Source: Diphasiastrum complanatum (Eukaryota; Streptophyta; Lycopodiopsida; Lycopodiales; Lycopodiaceae). Taken from it: a DNA stretch of 64,000 nucleotides. Each line of letters opens with the position of its first letter. The stretch's first letter is position 1. The translations under genes and the position numbers were made by a program. The notes beneath the pieces are model-generated. The model was not told the origin of the DNA. It did not search any database and worked only from the letters and a program-made list of their open reading frames with translations. Of the stretch, positions 44,009-54,997 are shown in pieces. The stretch spans positions 9,967,234 to 10,031,233 of the forward strand of contig CM055094.1 in the NCBI GenBank assembly GCA_029204225.1, written 5' to 3'.

Positions 44009-44375
44009 AGTTTTCTCACATTTTCCCTTGGCAAAGAGCTTCTCCTATCTAAGTAACTTCAAGACATTTCTAAGATGCTCCTCATGTTCCTACTATAGAT
44101 GAGAATATCATCCAAATAAATTATGACTTTCCCATATGGACGAAGAAGATCATTTATCATCTGCTGGAAAGTCGTAGGAGCATTTGTCAAACCAAATGGT
44201 AAGACTAGAAATTTGTAGTGGCCATACCCAGTCCTAGGTACTCTTTCTCTCTCTACTCGAGAGCAAGCCTATTCCATACTTAGTTTTTCCATCATAAGTT
44301 GCCTTTGAATGTGTATGATGAGTGGTGAATGTATGATGCATGTCTAGTGTGCTCTTGCCTTAGAATTGTCAAGCT
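44009..44375 (-). pseudogene. Captured Ty3/gypsy reverse transcriptase fragment
   Basis: The - strand translation gives [20 protein letters not shown] and [14 protein letters not shown], the central RT motifs with catalytic YLDD, then LFAKGKCE. The + strand sister copy lacks this piece: there TTAGGCGAGAACTTATC is continuous, whereas here the RT fragment sits between GCATATTTAG and AACTTATC. It is therefore an insertion of about 365 bp into the element, with no visible target duplication. Confidence 0.8.
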
Positions 44376-44744
44376 AAATATGCATCTAGAAGAACCGCAT
44401 ACTCATTAGACGACTATCAACAAAATAAGCTAGTGAGTATACAATAGGACCATCATGAAATGTATAACCATATGCCATATGGATATCTACTGGAGGAGTA
44501 GCCAAAGCATCTGAAAGAGCAACTGTAGACCCATGAATAATATCGAAATAAGGAGCATAGGTGACAACATCTATAGCATGGCGCTCAGGAACATAAATAC
44601 CATCAAAGTACTCAACAACAATATCAAAGCATGTAGAATGAATTGGTTTAAGAAATTGTTTATATAGAAGTCCTTAGCAACCATGAGTCGGACGTATGTT
44701 TTGAATGAAAACTGGCAAAAGTTGGAAGCTTGATACATGGATCT

Positions 44745-44945
44745 CAATTAGTGTTGCATCGAACCGTTAGGGGCCGATTCAAACCGGTTTCCCAGTTCAA
44801 ACCGGCCTGATTCGAAAAATAAAACAAAAAGAAAAGGTTCGAACCTTTTCCTGATCCAAATCCAACTAGCTAGTTCAAATCGGTTCGAATCGCCTGATTC
44901 AAATCGGTCGATTCGAATCGGCTGGTAACCTTGATCACAATAGGA
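44745..44945. other. Palindrome array, words GGTTCGAACC and GATTCGAATCGG
   Basis: A block of 200 bp, from GTGTTGCATCGAACCG to CGAATCGGCTGGTAACC, is nearly all palindromic words around TTCGAA. It looks like two hAT-like ends with almost no interior. No clear 8-bp duplication was found. Confidence 0.5.
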
Positions 44946-46913
44946 ACCTATTAGTACGAAAATGCTCATCCCTAGAGTTGGCCACTCGTATATTAAAGGC
45001 GGTTGTGTGTAACTTATTACTAACCGGGGGGGGGGTTGATAATATGATGGAAATCCATGTCTAACTCTTCCTACTAAATGACTTCTTTCGCCAATTCACA
45101 AGTGGATTTCTGGTATGCATCATAATAATAAATAGAGCATAATAATAAATAGAATATCTTGGATTTGGTTGTAATGGATATGTGCTTTTATAGATAGGAT
45201 AGCTAGATGGTCATTTAGGTTTCTAGTAGAGTCAGATCAAGAAGCAAAGAATCTTCTTGGAGGGAGAACTTATGGTATGGGACAACAATAATTTCAAAGA
45301 GAATTTCTTGTGGTAAAAGGATTTGGTTGACAATGGTAAGCTTCAACACATAGGATGAAGCCAACATGAAAGTCATTGGTCAAATTTTTTGGGTACTTTG
45401 TGGAAAATTCTGAGGTATTGATTTGGATCGCAAAATGATATCTCACAATTTACAATATCAGGAACTCTTGAAGCTATTTCTCATTTATTGAACACTTCCT
45501 TTTTAAGAATCTCTTGAATAATCAGGTCAATTCCATATGAGTCTTTCTCAAGTAGAGTTACCCTCTAGGGGAATTGGTTATCATCATATGGAGTTCTCCA
45601 TTATCATTTAGATGGTTGGATTATTGATAGATGATATCTTAGGATCAAAGGAAAAATGGTGAATGTAATTAGTTGGCGCAGTAAGAATGTGAGCTTATTT
45701 AGCTGTGCATCCATACTGACTTTCTAGAAGCTTTAGACGTTTTCTATAAGCGTCTCCTAAGGCATCTTTTATAACGATTGAGTTTAAAAGGTGGGGTGAT
45801 GTGGTATAAATGGTTATCTCTACGGATCCATCTGTTGCATAGTTTTTCAGAAAATTCCAGTATATTTACAAAAGTAATACTATCTTGGACTAATAGAGTA
45901 ATCCTCTAGGGATTGTTATGGTGAACAATCTAGGACTGGAGCAGAGTTGGAAATGGAATTATCATGAATTTATTCATATTAATGGATGGTATTGGAAAAG
46001 ATCTACCAAAAGTCTGTATTGGTCAACCTAATCTTAGTATGTGTACTAGGATCTATGAGAGGTTGATTGAATAAAAGAAATTTCATAAGGAAAGGTAAGA
46101 GGTTTTGGAAGATTCGTGTGAGTGGATATGTCTTCCATAACATAGATTTTCCTGATATGTTTGAGAAACAATATTCTTGTAGAATAACTGAGTTACAAGA
46201 TTCTCAATGAGTAATGTGAGTAACATATGCAAATTATGGGAGAATCTAATAAGAATTTGTTTACCTGAAGGATCTTAGTAGGATCATTCTTCTATGCATG
46301 TTTTTAATCTTGTGAATCTATTGTTTTCCTTATTATTGGGTTTATCTTAAATAATTAGACCAGTTAGTAAACATAGACATATCAATAGGTATTGTCTGAA
46401 GACAATTACCTGTAAGTTTGTGATCTTGCTAAAAGGACGTTAACTTATTATTGCAAATAAGAGTTCGAATGGATATGAATTAGATTATATGGGGTTCTTG
46501 ACGGAGATTATTTCTCGACTACAAAAAGAATTTGATTGTTAGTGTATGCATGAGATTTAAGAAATGTCGCAAGTGGCTCAGGTGAGTATCTGTAGTGCTC
46601 AAGACATGGCTAAAATATTGGAATCTTAAAGGATCTCGTGAGATTTAAAGGTGGTTGACTATATATATTTTAGGATTCTTGAACATTCTAAGAGTATGGG
46701 GACATGGGAGCATTATAAACGTCTACAAAAGAATGCGGATTGTTTTAGATTATAAAGGAAATTGGTTATGATTTGACAATTAGAGTTTGAGCGAGTTGCC
46801 TGATTTACTTGAGATAGTTATTGATCAGAGCTCCTCATTGTATCCCATAGTGAGTCAGAGTCACATTACAGGTTCCTACTGATGCTGATTCACATATACA
46901 GGTTGCGGCTGAT
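44946..46913 (+). other. SKI2: Spacer between inverted Ty3-like copies, no gene seen
   Basis: About 2 kb of AT-rich sequence, probably very old transposon debris. It forms the loop of the inverted repeat whose arms are 41.2-44.6 and 47.0-50.1 kb. Confidence 0.5.
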
Positions 46914-48161
46914 ATGGTCCTTGATACTGATATAGCATGCTATGATACTATTGATGATGTTGTTCCATGCTTTGATATTGTTGTTGAGTACTTTGACGCT
47001 ACTCATGTTCCTGAGCGCCATGCTATAGATGTTGTCGCCTATGCTCCTTATTTCGATATTATTCTTGGGTCTACGGTTTCAGATGCTTTGGCTAATCCAA
47101 TAGATCTCCATATGGCATATGGTTATACATTTCATGATGGTCCTATTGTATACTCACTATCTGATTTTTCTGATACCCGTCTAGATGAGTATGCGGTTCT
47201 TCTAGATGCATATTTAGGCGAGAACTTATCAATTGATGCTTCTGTTATTATGCCTACGTATGTTGTTCCATTTGTGGATCATATTATTCTAGATGCAGGG
47301 CGAGAGTATATTGCTTTAGTGGATACAGGCAGTACACATTTATTAGCAATTACATTTCCACTAGGATTCGTGCTACACCTATTCCTGCTTCCCAGCCTCT
47401 CAGTGTTGAGGTTGCTCGTTCCCATTCTTTTTTGGATGATTCAGGGCTTGGATTATTGCATTGGTGATTTTTCTGGTCAGGCAGATTTCTACATCATTTC
47501 TCGGAAGCACTATGACATTATTCTTGGTGCAGATTGGTTTTCGTCACTTGGTACTGTTGCTGTGGATCTTTCTCAGCAGACACTGTCTTTTACACATGTT
47601 GGTCGACATCATTTACTTTCTGGTATTGATTCCCAGGGTGACTATCAGTTGGTTACCGGGAAGCAGTTTATGCGTAGCCTGCCAAAGGCTCATGATGTAG
47701 CTCTTCTTTCCATTCAGATTACATTAGTTGCTGCTTCACTTTCACCGTCCATGGGTCCTCTTACTCAGGTTGATGCTGATCCGGATTTACAGGTTGTTGC
47801 TACGTGCCTTGCGCCTATATGCCGTGATTCACAGATATCGTATTCGGTGGTCATTCCGGGTTTCATTGATATTGAGGCCGTATACCTTGGTGGTATTTCT
47901 ACTATTGCTTTTGCGCATACTTCAGATAGCCCCCTTGGTTCGGTGGTTGGTGCAGTATCTTCTCCATTGGTCTCTATATCTCCATCTCTCGAGTCCGTTA
48001 TGGCCGATGTTCTTGCTGATTTCTATGGGGTTCTTCACGGGTCCACGTTTGATGGTTCCCTCGCTATTGGTGATCAGGTTGTATCTTCTTTTGCTTTACT
48101 CCATGGATCTCTGCTTGAGGTTTGTGACCGCCTCATGATATTTCTATGGTTCCTTACATGA
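46914..48161 (+). pseudogene. Ty3-like polyprotein fragment with aspartic protease, + copy
   Basis: An ORF of 415 codons. The first 100 residues (acidic, LDEYAVLLDAYLGENLSIDA) are unassigned. The protease follows: REYIALVDTGSTH (catalytic DTG intact) and YDIILGADWFSSLGTVAVDL. Between them a frame change replaces the usual FISS segment with hydrophobic text, so the ORF is a mosaic of two frames. After the protease comes a Ser-rich stretch (SSPLVSISPSLESVMADVLA) instead of RT. I regard it as a decayed non-autonomous element, not a host gene. Confidence 0.6.
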
Positions 48162-50480
48162 TTCATGTGCCTTTGGCCCTTATTGTTACACATTTTCCAT
48201 CCGAGGATATTTGCCAGATGGTCACTATTACTTATCTAGGGTATTTATATGCTGGGATCTTTCTAGATGAGTATACGGGCATCCTTCAGTCTCCTTGTGT
48301 TTCTACATATAGGTTTGCTGCAGTCCATGCCGATGCTATGGATATATGGCATTCCTGGTTATTATGTATAGCTTGGTTTCCATTTGGACCTATTGATTGG
48401 TGTTGGTTTTTCCATGGTGCGGATATCTCTATGATTATGCATGTGGCTCTCTATCTGTTCCTTGGATTGTTGCTCATTGTCAGGCTTGGCATATCCTGAT
48501 GGCTTGGGTTATAGTCTCCATTCCAACTACTGTTTGTTCGGGTGATCTCCAGGTTCCCAATCATTTCGTGTTGCTCCATATCGCTTGGTCTCCGATGCTG
48601 AGTTTCCACTTTGTTCGGGTTTTTCGAGACCATCAGAGTACCTTCAGAGAGTTCCTTCTCCTCTCTTGGATAGTTTTTGGGGATGTTGCTGCCATATACT
48701 TCAGTATTGTTAGATGTGCTTTGATATTCATTCCCAGCTACACGTGGATATTGCTCCGATGCTTGCTACTGATGTTGGGGTTCCTGTTCCTCGTTCCAGT
48801 GCATTTCTTCTGTTCCTCACTTGTTTGCCTGGTGTGTACTTTGGGATTACACTTGCGGCCAGTTCTGATGGGTCATCCGATTCTCCATCCGTTTTTGGTA
48901 TATCCTATGATGGATTGATATGTCCATACGAAGTCTTTCTGGATGAGTATTTCGGCTATAATTTTTCAGTTGAGGCCTCTGCTATTTCTAGATTTGTTGC
49001 TATTGTTTTTATGCATCATGTCTTTTTAGAGATGCATTGAGTTCTTGGACCTTCTGGAGCTTTTGGCATGATGCTCTTCTCGTGATAGGGGCCTTGAAGG
49101 TACCGTGTGCCATTGCTACTTCTCATTCATGGGCCTTATGGATACCTTGGGCTTTTGACCATGTTGGTGCACATTTCTCCAGTTTAGCTATCCTTTGTCA
49201 GGATGATCTCTTTATGATCCATGTTTCCTGGCATATCGCTTGCTTTTCCATGCTATTACAACGTGCTTGTCATCCTGACTATGTTCCTACTCCTTGGTGC
49301 TGGTCTTTTGATGCTGCCATCTTTTCTTGGGGCACCTATGTCACTGAGTTTGCACATATGGTTGATGGTTATGTGTATGATGCGGCTATTCGCGATGAGT
49401 GTCCATCTCTTTTCCGGTTTCCTTATTGGCTTCCCGTTGCTGATGCAGTTCTACCTTCTCGGGCTTTTTGGATACCTTGGTATGATGTCCCTATCTTTTG
49501 GGCTGGTCCCCTACTATCTTGGGTATTACGGATACCTTGGCATTCCTAGTTGTTGCTTGATCTTCTTCTGGTTCCTTGGCATTCCTGGTTGTTCCATATT
49601 GCTTGGTTTCAGATGACGCGGCCGAGATGTTCCCTTCGTCGCCATGATGTTGATCCTGAGCTGTTCCCTTTTATTGAAGAGGTCACATGGGAGCCTATTG
49701 ATGTCTTGCGGATCAAGATCGTGCTCTTGCTGCACTTGTTGATTCCTTTACATCAGATGTTGCTCTAGTTCTGGATGCACCAGGGCCTGCTGCTGTTTGA
49801 TCCAGTTTTTTTTCGGCAGTTGGGTCTTTTTTTTTTTGTGTCGGGGAGAGTTATGGACTTGGCTCATTACATTTTCCGTGTCCATTTACATTTACTTTAG
49901 TTTATGCATAGGCAGGCCCTGGGCCCTTTTTATTCATTAGTGACATTAGACTATATGGTTGGCCTTTGGCCTTATTATTCATTATTAGGCCATTTGGACA
50001 TATGACTGGAGAGTGGGGGCCTTCTTGGAGGGCGCACTATTATCCCTCCCAGTTGAGCCCTATCCACCGGAAGCTTCCTTTTAGAGCTTCCTCTTGGCTA
50101 TAAGTAGGGAAACTGTGTCATTTGTTATTCAGCTAATGATATTGATCTCTCTCTTTAGTCTCCTTAATCTCTCTCTTTCCTGCTTTCTAGGGCTAAGTCT
50201 TGCTTATGTGCTGCTTTCATAGCTTAAGTCTTGCTTATGTGATGCTTTCATAGCTTAGCTCTAGATCAGCTGTGGCTCCATTCGTAGCTCACATGCCTAC
50301 GTTTCTAGGTCTACATATCCTTGTAGAAACTCGCCCTCTATCACACTCTTGGTTTTCAGGATTTGGCTTTGGGGTGAAGCTTAGGTGTATTGATCTTGAG
50401 CTTCTTGCCAGTTGTGGTTTGGCTCCACAGTGTCTTTTCAGGTGTCCTTGTAGGCAGGTTCCTTGAGTGGTCTTCACAGA
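46965..50480 (+). mobile_element. Ty3/gypsy-like element, protease-only, + copy with LTR
   Basis: The internal region holds the protease (46914-48161) and about 1.7 kb of degraded open sequence in which the motif FLDEY-x-G recurs (near 48,265 and 48,940). TGTCGGGGAGAGTTATGGAC at about 49,838 resembles a polypurine tract and LTR border. The LTR-like part continues to roughly 50,470, with a TATA-like box near 50,098. Hydrophobic ORFs at 48,146-49,616 are unlikely to be an envelope gene, since they overlap in three frames. Confidence 0.65.
50098..50106 (+). promoter_or_regulatory. TATA-like box of the Ty3-like LTR
   Basis: CTATAAGTA stands about 250 bp into the LTR-like region, where a U3 promoter is expected. 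The - strand copy has lost this segment. Only 640 bp separate it from the next SKI2 exon in the same orientation. Confidence 0.45.
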
Positions 50481-50743
50481 AAACTAGTAACTGTTCTAAG
50501 CATGTTCTAGTGTTTCTGACATGGATGAACATTAAACGGCTGTCTTTTGACTAGTTGACCTTCGAGAGTTTCGAGACTATTCTCTATGAATTGGATTGTT
50601 TCATGATTGTATTTTGTGCATCAAATGTATAGTTCTCCATGGGAAACTTTTATACTATTCTTTGATCTTTCAAACTGTCTTCGATCTTAAAGTATCACTG
50701 AGAATGTTAGTCCAGCTGTGTGTTGACAGGCATTTCTATGCAG

Positions 50744-50811
50744 GTACCAAACATTTATGAGTTTGTAGATTGGATTGGTCGGACAAAGCAGAAGAAGATC
50801 TATGTAACAGA
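50744..50811 (+). CDS. SKI2: SKI2 exon (between RecA domains)
   Basis: 68 bp, entering in phase 0 and leaving two bases. It encodes VPNIYEFVDWIGRTKQKKIY and VT. The acceptor is CTATGCAG and the donor is GTATGT. Confidence 0.92.
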
Positions 50812-50995
50812 GTATGTCTCCACTATCTTAAAGTAGACTTCCACATCTATAACTTATATTGTCGCTTCTGTTCTTTTGTACTGAATATAGCTCACTTGGC
50901 TTATTATCAAATAGTAATCAGATTAGATGCCTTTTTCCTAGCCCATATTAAACAACAATAAAATGTCTGACTTTTGTAAATGCCACCCCCATCAG

Positions 50996-51413
50996 AACGA
51001 GTCAAAGACCAGTTCCTTTGGAACACTGTCTCTATTACTTCGGTGAGCTCTTCAAGATTTGTGAAAATGAAAAGTTTTTACCTGAAGGAGTGAAAGCAGC
51101 TAAAGATGCTTATCTTCTTAAAACAGCATTAAAAAAAGGGCCTTCTCCAAGTCGTGGTGGAAGTTCTGCTCAAGGCCATGGAGCAAGCAGTCAAGGTCGT
51201 GGAAGAGGAGGTGCTGCCCAAACCCACGATATGAGTAATCAGGGTCGTGGGAGAGGAGGCAAGAGATCGGTTCCTCAAGGGTCAAAGGGTTCGGGAGGGA
51301 AATCACTGCAAGCCTTTGATAGTAGTGGTCAACATGGTGGAGGTGCATGGCGTTCAGAGACATCTCAGTGGTATTCACTCGTCCAGAACCTTTCAAAGAA
51401 GGGTTTGCTTCCT
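50996..51413 (+). CDS. SKI2: SKI2 exon (RPVPLEH and RG-rich insertion)
   Basis: 418 bp; its first base completes the Glu codon opened by the previous exon. It encodes TSQRPVPLEHCLYYFGELFK, then a basic, Gly/Arg-rich low-complexity stretch (GRGRGGAAQTHDMSNQGRGR) and SQWYSLVQNLSKKGLLP. An insertion with RGG-like repeats at this point is a feature of plant Ski2 proteins and might bind RNA. Phase 0 at the end; donor GTAAGT. Confidence 0.92.
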
Positions 51414-52863
51414 GTAAGTGGGATTCTCCTTTAGCAATAAAGTCCTGCTGTCTCTTCTTCAAAATGTTCATTAGGGAATGCTCTTTTTGCAGACAGCCTT
51501 TTCATGGTGCAAGGAAAATTTTCGTTTCCCAAAATTTCACAAGCAAGTTGAACTCATGAGCATTCTTGTAGAGGTGATTAACTGCTGGCTCATAATGGGC
51601 AGGCTCTTTCTATCTAGAAAGTAGGGTCAATAACAGACACGCATGTTCTTAGGTCTCACATTTGGGAATTTTTATGTTACATTGACATCTTTACTAGATT
51701 AGATGATTGCTTGCTTTTTTTTTGAAAGAGGTCTTTCTCCAGATCATCAATTAACCATTTAAATATCCTATATTTATTTCAATTTGATCATGTTTTGAAA
51801 GTTTCATCGAACATATCAATTGTTTCTTCTAGAGCTCTCTATGTAGTGGAAGAGAGCTTTTGAAGTGAGCCAGACTTTGAGCACGACGTTCTGTCATTAT
51901 TACTTAATTATCTGCCAAGAATCCAAGCTGAAATTCATGAAAAACCAAGAGCCAAAATCACAACAATTCTAATAGGATTGGTGCATTAAATGTACAAACT
52001 AGTTGAAAGGAGCTCTGAAAGAAAAAGCGAACATTGAATTTTTTATAAATTGTTGTAAGCAACCTTTTGCCTTCATGCCTGAATATTTGAATTTGTATGT
52101 GTTTGGATTTGTACTTGTCTATTCTCCTTTTGCTCCCAAGACTACTCTGTCGTGTTCACAGCACTCTGTTTCTGCATTTTATGTGCTTGATACTTTGTGA
52201 AAGCACAAACTGGTTATATCTTCTTGACCATTTTTTAGCCAGCAAACTTTCTCCTGACAATCCATTGACAATTTCTTTATTTTTGTGGCACAAGATAATA
52301 ATATAGCAATAGACATTTGCTGTTAACGTTAAAGAAAAAATAAAATAAACTCAGCATTCAACTGAATACAGGGACCTGAACAAAGTCCAGTTGAACAAAC
52401 ACGATGGATATTGATTATCACTTAATGCAAACTTATGAGTTTTGCTGCCAAAGTAAATCCAGTTGTCGTGCAAAGGCGTTGTTTTAACAGCTACCTCTTT
52501 GTTGTTTTGGTCACCACTTATGCCAGATATCTACAGATTGTTGAGCATTCTGTAGCATGCAACATAACAATATTGTTTCCTGATATTAAAGTCTGTTTCA
52601 AGGATTGTCTTCGTCTTAACCTATGTTCTTCAGCCAATAAGATATCTTGCAAGTCAACCACACTTGGCAAGACTCTTTGAATGGCAAAACTTTGCAATGT
52701 AATTTTTTAAATACCTTGACTTTCTAGGTGGCTTGTTTCATGGGGTTCTCAGATTTGTAAACTTTTTTGTCAATACGTTATGCTGACCAACATAGTAGGT
52801 TGTTGCATCTTAGGGAGTCAAAGGAAATGTAAGTTCCTGACGGCAATTTTTTAAATTTTGCAG
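51414..52863 (+). other. SKI2: SKI2 intron, no feature seen
   Basis: 1450 bp, T-rich, without transposon protein remnants. It ends TTTTGCAG. Confidence 0.8.
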
Positions 52864-53019
52864 GTGGTTGTATTTTGTTTTTCCAAAAATCGGTGTGACC
52901 GATCAGCAGATAGCTTGACTGCTGCAGATCTTACATCATCATCAGAAAAAAGTGAGATCAGAGTATTTTGTGACAAAGCTTTTTCAAGGCTTAAGGGTTC
53001 CGATCGCAAATTACCACAG
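52864..53019 (+). CDS. SKI2: SKI2 exon (second RecA domain, motif IV)
   Basis: 156 bp, phase 0. It encodes [40 protein letters not shown] and [23 protein letters not shown] is the start of the helicase C-terminal RecA domain. The donor is GTGCGT. Confidence 0.92.
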
Positions 53020-54173
53020 GTGCGTTTTGTTTGGCCAATTTGTGTCTACTGATTGCTATTTGTAAGGAGTCATATGAGTTGCTATCTACAAGAAGTTTTA
53101 CTTTCTGTCTGCTGCATGGAGTTTCTGTGCAAAGCTTTTGGATCTTAGAATTGCAATGTTTGGAGCTGCTAATGCTATTGCCCATTACTTGTGTTTGCAA
53201 GATCTGGCTTGGGTTGCACTTACACTCACTTTCCTTCATTGCTCCGTAGTCACATGAATTGCAGGACCTCATTTATCCTATGTAATGCTTACTTGCAAAA
53301 GCGGCTATAATAAATCTAATATTTGTTTTGAAGTCAGTGACATGACAGAATGAACTAAAATAAGGCAGTAGGTGAGTACTTGAATGTCTTCAGGTTTTGA
53401 ATCCATTTATCTGGATGTTCATTGGACGTAAGATGGATTTAGGGTGACCACTACTAGTTGTTAGCATCATTGTTGTCAATGGTCATCAATGTTCAAAGAA
53501 TAACTTGTCAAATTATGAACACTGATGCCAACTAATAAAATTCTAGCATTATTTTTTACTCAGCTTTATATTTGATTCAACTAGTTTATGAGTGGCTGAA
53601 TCCCGAGATAATTGCAAAACAATTCTAGAAGAATAGGCAGTGGTTTTTTAATATTAATCATTTCCTTCTTCTGTGTCTCCATGATTATGGCAAAACTCTT
53701 CTGGATGCTTCTTCAGGGTGCTTATATAAAAGCCGGACTCTGCTTCTTTTCCTGTGGCTTTTCTCTGAACTCCCAATACATGAAAATCATCAATCTGAAA
53801 AGAACCTGAACATTTCTGGAAAGATGTCAAATACAAAAGGTTTTTGCTAATTGCAGAACCAACATAAAATTTTTAATGCTTACTAGTTTAAACCTCCAAT
53901 TTCATGTATTTTATGTCATCAAATACCTGAGAATGCTTAGTCTAGTAATCTTTTCTGCTATACACCGTTATGCTCTGAAATAGCTTCTAATGGCAGAAGT
54001 TTATCAGGCAATTCTTTTTTGTTCAGGCAGCTATCAAATAGACATATCATAAACATACCCAGTTGTTTATTTCTAGCTATATACTCATGTTAAAGTAAGG
54101 AAAAGTAGGATGCGTTGTTTTGAGCTTTCTTTTATTTGCCTGAACTTACCATCATAGAATGTAATTGTTGTAG
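53020..54173 (+). other. SKI2: SKI2 intron, no feature seen
   Basis: 1154 bp of ordinary intron sequence ending TTGTTGTAG. Confidence 0.8.
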
Positions 54174-54284
54174 GTTCTAAGAGTACAAGAACTTCTCCGG
54201 CGGGGTATTGGAGTGCACCATGCTGGCTTGCTCCCTATTGTGAAGGAAGTGGTTGAAATGCTTTTTTGTCGTGGGATGATCAAG
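54174..54284 (+). CDS. SKI2: SKI2 exon (GVHHAGLLP motif)
   Basis: 111 bp, phase 0. It encodes [20 protein letters not shown] and [17 protein letters not shown]. The next expected segment of the family (helicase motif V) was not found up to 64,000, so the following intron is longer than 9.7 kb. The donor is GTTCTA, a weak GT site. Confidence 0.9.
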
Positions 54285-54607
54285 GTTCTACCTCTTTTTT
54301 TTGTTTTACTAGTTTGTTCTTTCACAATCATTTTTGTCTTTCTTTCAGATGTGGCAACGTTGGAAACCCGTTTCTAGCTTTAACGGTTTTCAAAGTATAC
54401 ATCCATACACACATGCAATATGTTTCAATGTAAAAAAATATGACTTCTAATAATCAAATAAACAAATTAATCTCTCTCTCTTCGGTCCAAGGTAGCATCA
54501 CTTGAACAATCCATCAGGACCAAACAGGCTACGGCTTCGGCATCTACCACCAATGTGATACGGGAACTAGAGTCCTCGCTCCCATCTCTTCGGTTATCTC
54601 AGCCACC

Positions 54608-54997
54608 ATGTCGGAAGAGAAATCACGAGACCAAAAAGCACACAACATTAGAGTTCGTGGGATCCCGGATACACAGGATGCCTTAGCTGAAGCCAAACAC
54701 TTTCTTGACACCACTCTCGGGCACAGGACAGATGGGTTAGATACCGCATGGAGGACCACTAGAGATGCAACCACACTCATTATCCGCTTCACTTCCCTTG
54801 CGAGTCGCCGAGATGCTTTGCGGTGCAGAGCTAAGCTACGTGGTACCGCTATCTACATGGATGACGACCTCACGTTTATCCAGGTAGAGGAGAGGCGTAA
54901 GGCCTTTCAGGCAGCCCGTGAGTCTGGCAGACGAGCCATTTATCGGAATAGACGAGTGCGCTTTTTTGATAGCGCTCCTAGCGGCTCTCAGTGCTAG
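54608..54997 (+). pseudogene. LINE 7 ORF1 C-terminal part
   Basis: The frame starts MSEEKSRDQKAHNIRVRGIP and carries an RRM-like part (TTLIIRFTSLASRRDALR) and C-terminal domain (IYMDDDLTFIQVEERRKAFQ). It stops at 54997. The coiled coil just upstream (54,490-54,600) is in another frame. The ORF overlaps the start of ORF2 by about 80 bp. Confidence 0.7.

Larger units (their letters stand above)
41200..44640 (-). mobile_element. Ty3/gypsy-like element, protease-only, - strand copy
   Basis: This copy is the inverse of the sequence at 46,965-50,150. In sense order it has a start near 44,640, a block interrupted by a captured RT fragment (44009-44375), the protease (43985-43485), about 2 kb of further degraded coding-like sequence, GTCGGGGAGAGTTATGGACT at about 41,490, and the start of an LTR down to about 41,210. 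There is no RT, RNase H or integrase between protease and LTR, so it is non-autonomous. The LTR is incomplete. Confidence 0.7.
24023..54284 (+). other. SKI2: SKI2-like DExH RNA helicase gene, central part (7 exons)
   Basis: Seven exons on the + strand join in frame with GT-AG introns of 1171, 11704, 13432, 184, 1450 and 1154 bp. The product matches Ski2 of the cytosolic SKI complex, which unwinds mRNA and feeds it to the exosome for 3'-5' decay. Visible motifs: Walker [55 protein letters not shown] and the start of the second RecA domain ending [20 protein letters not shown] and the GRTKQK segment fit Ski2 better than nuclear MTR4. The gene lacks its 5' and 3' exons in this window. No in-frame stop was seen in the exons, so the gene is probably active. 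Confidence 0.92.

Noticed and set aside
48146-49616. Hydrophobic open frames as a possible envelope-like gene of the Ty3-like element
   Set aside because: Three frames overlap, with no signal peptide, glycoprotein layout or fusion motif. The inverse copy has different breaks. Decayed sequence is the simpler explanation.
24023-54284. MTR4 (nuclear exosome helicase) as the host gene
   Set aside because: [26 protein letters not shown] and the Gly/Arg-rich insertion fit SKI2. As I know the family, MTR4 proteins differ at these points (RPTPLQH-type).
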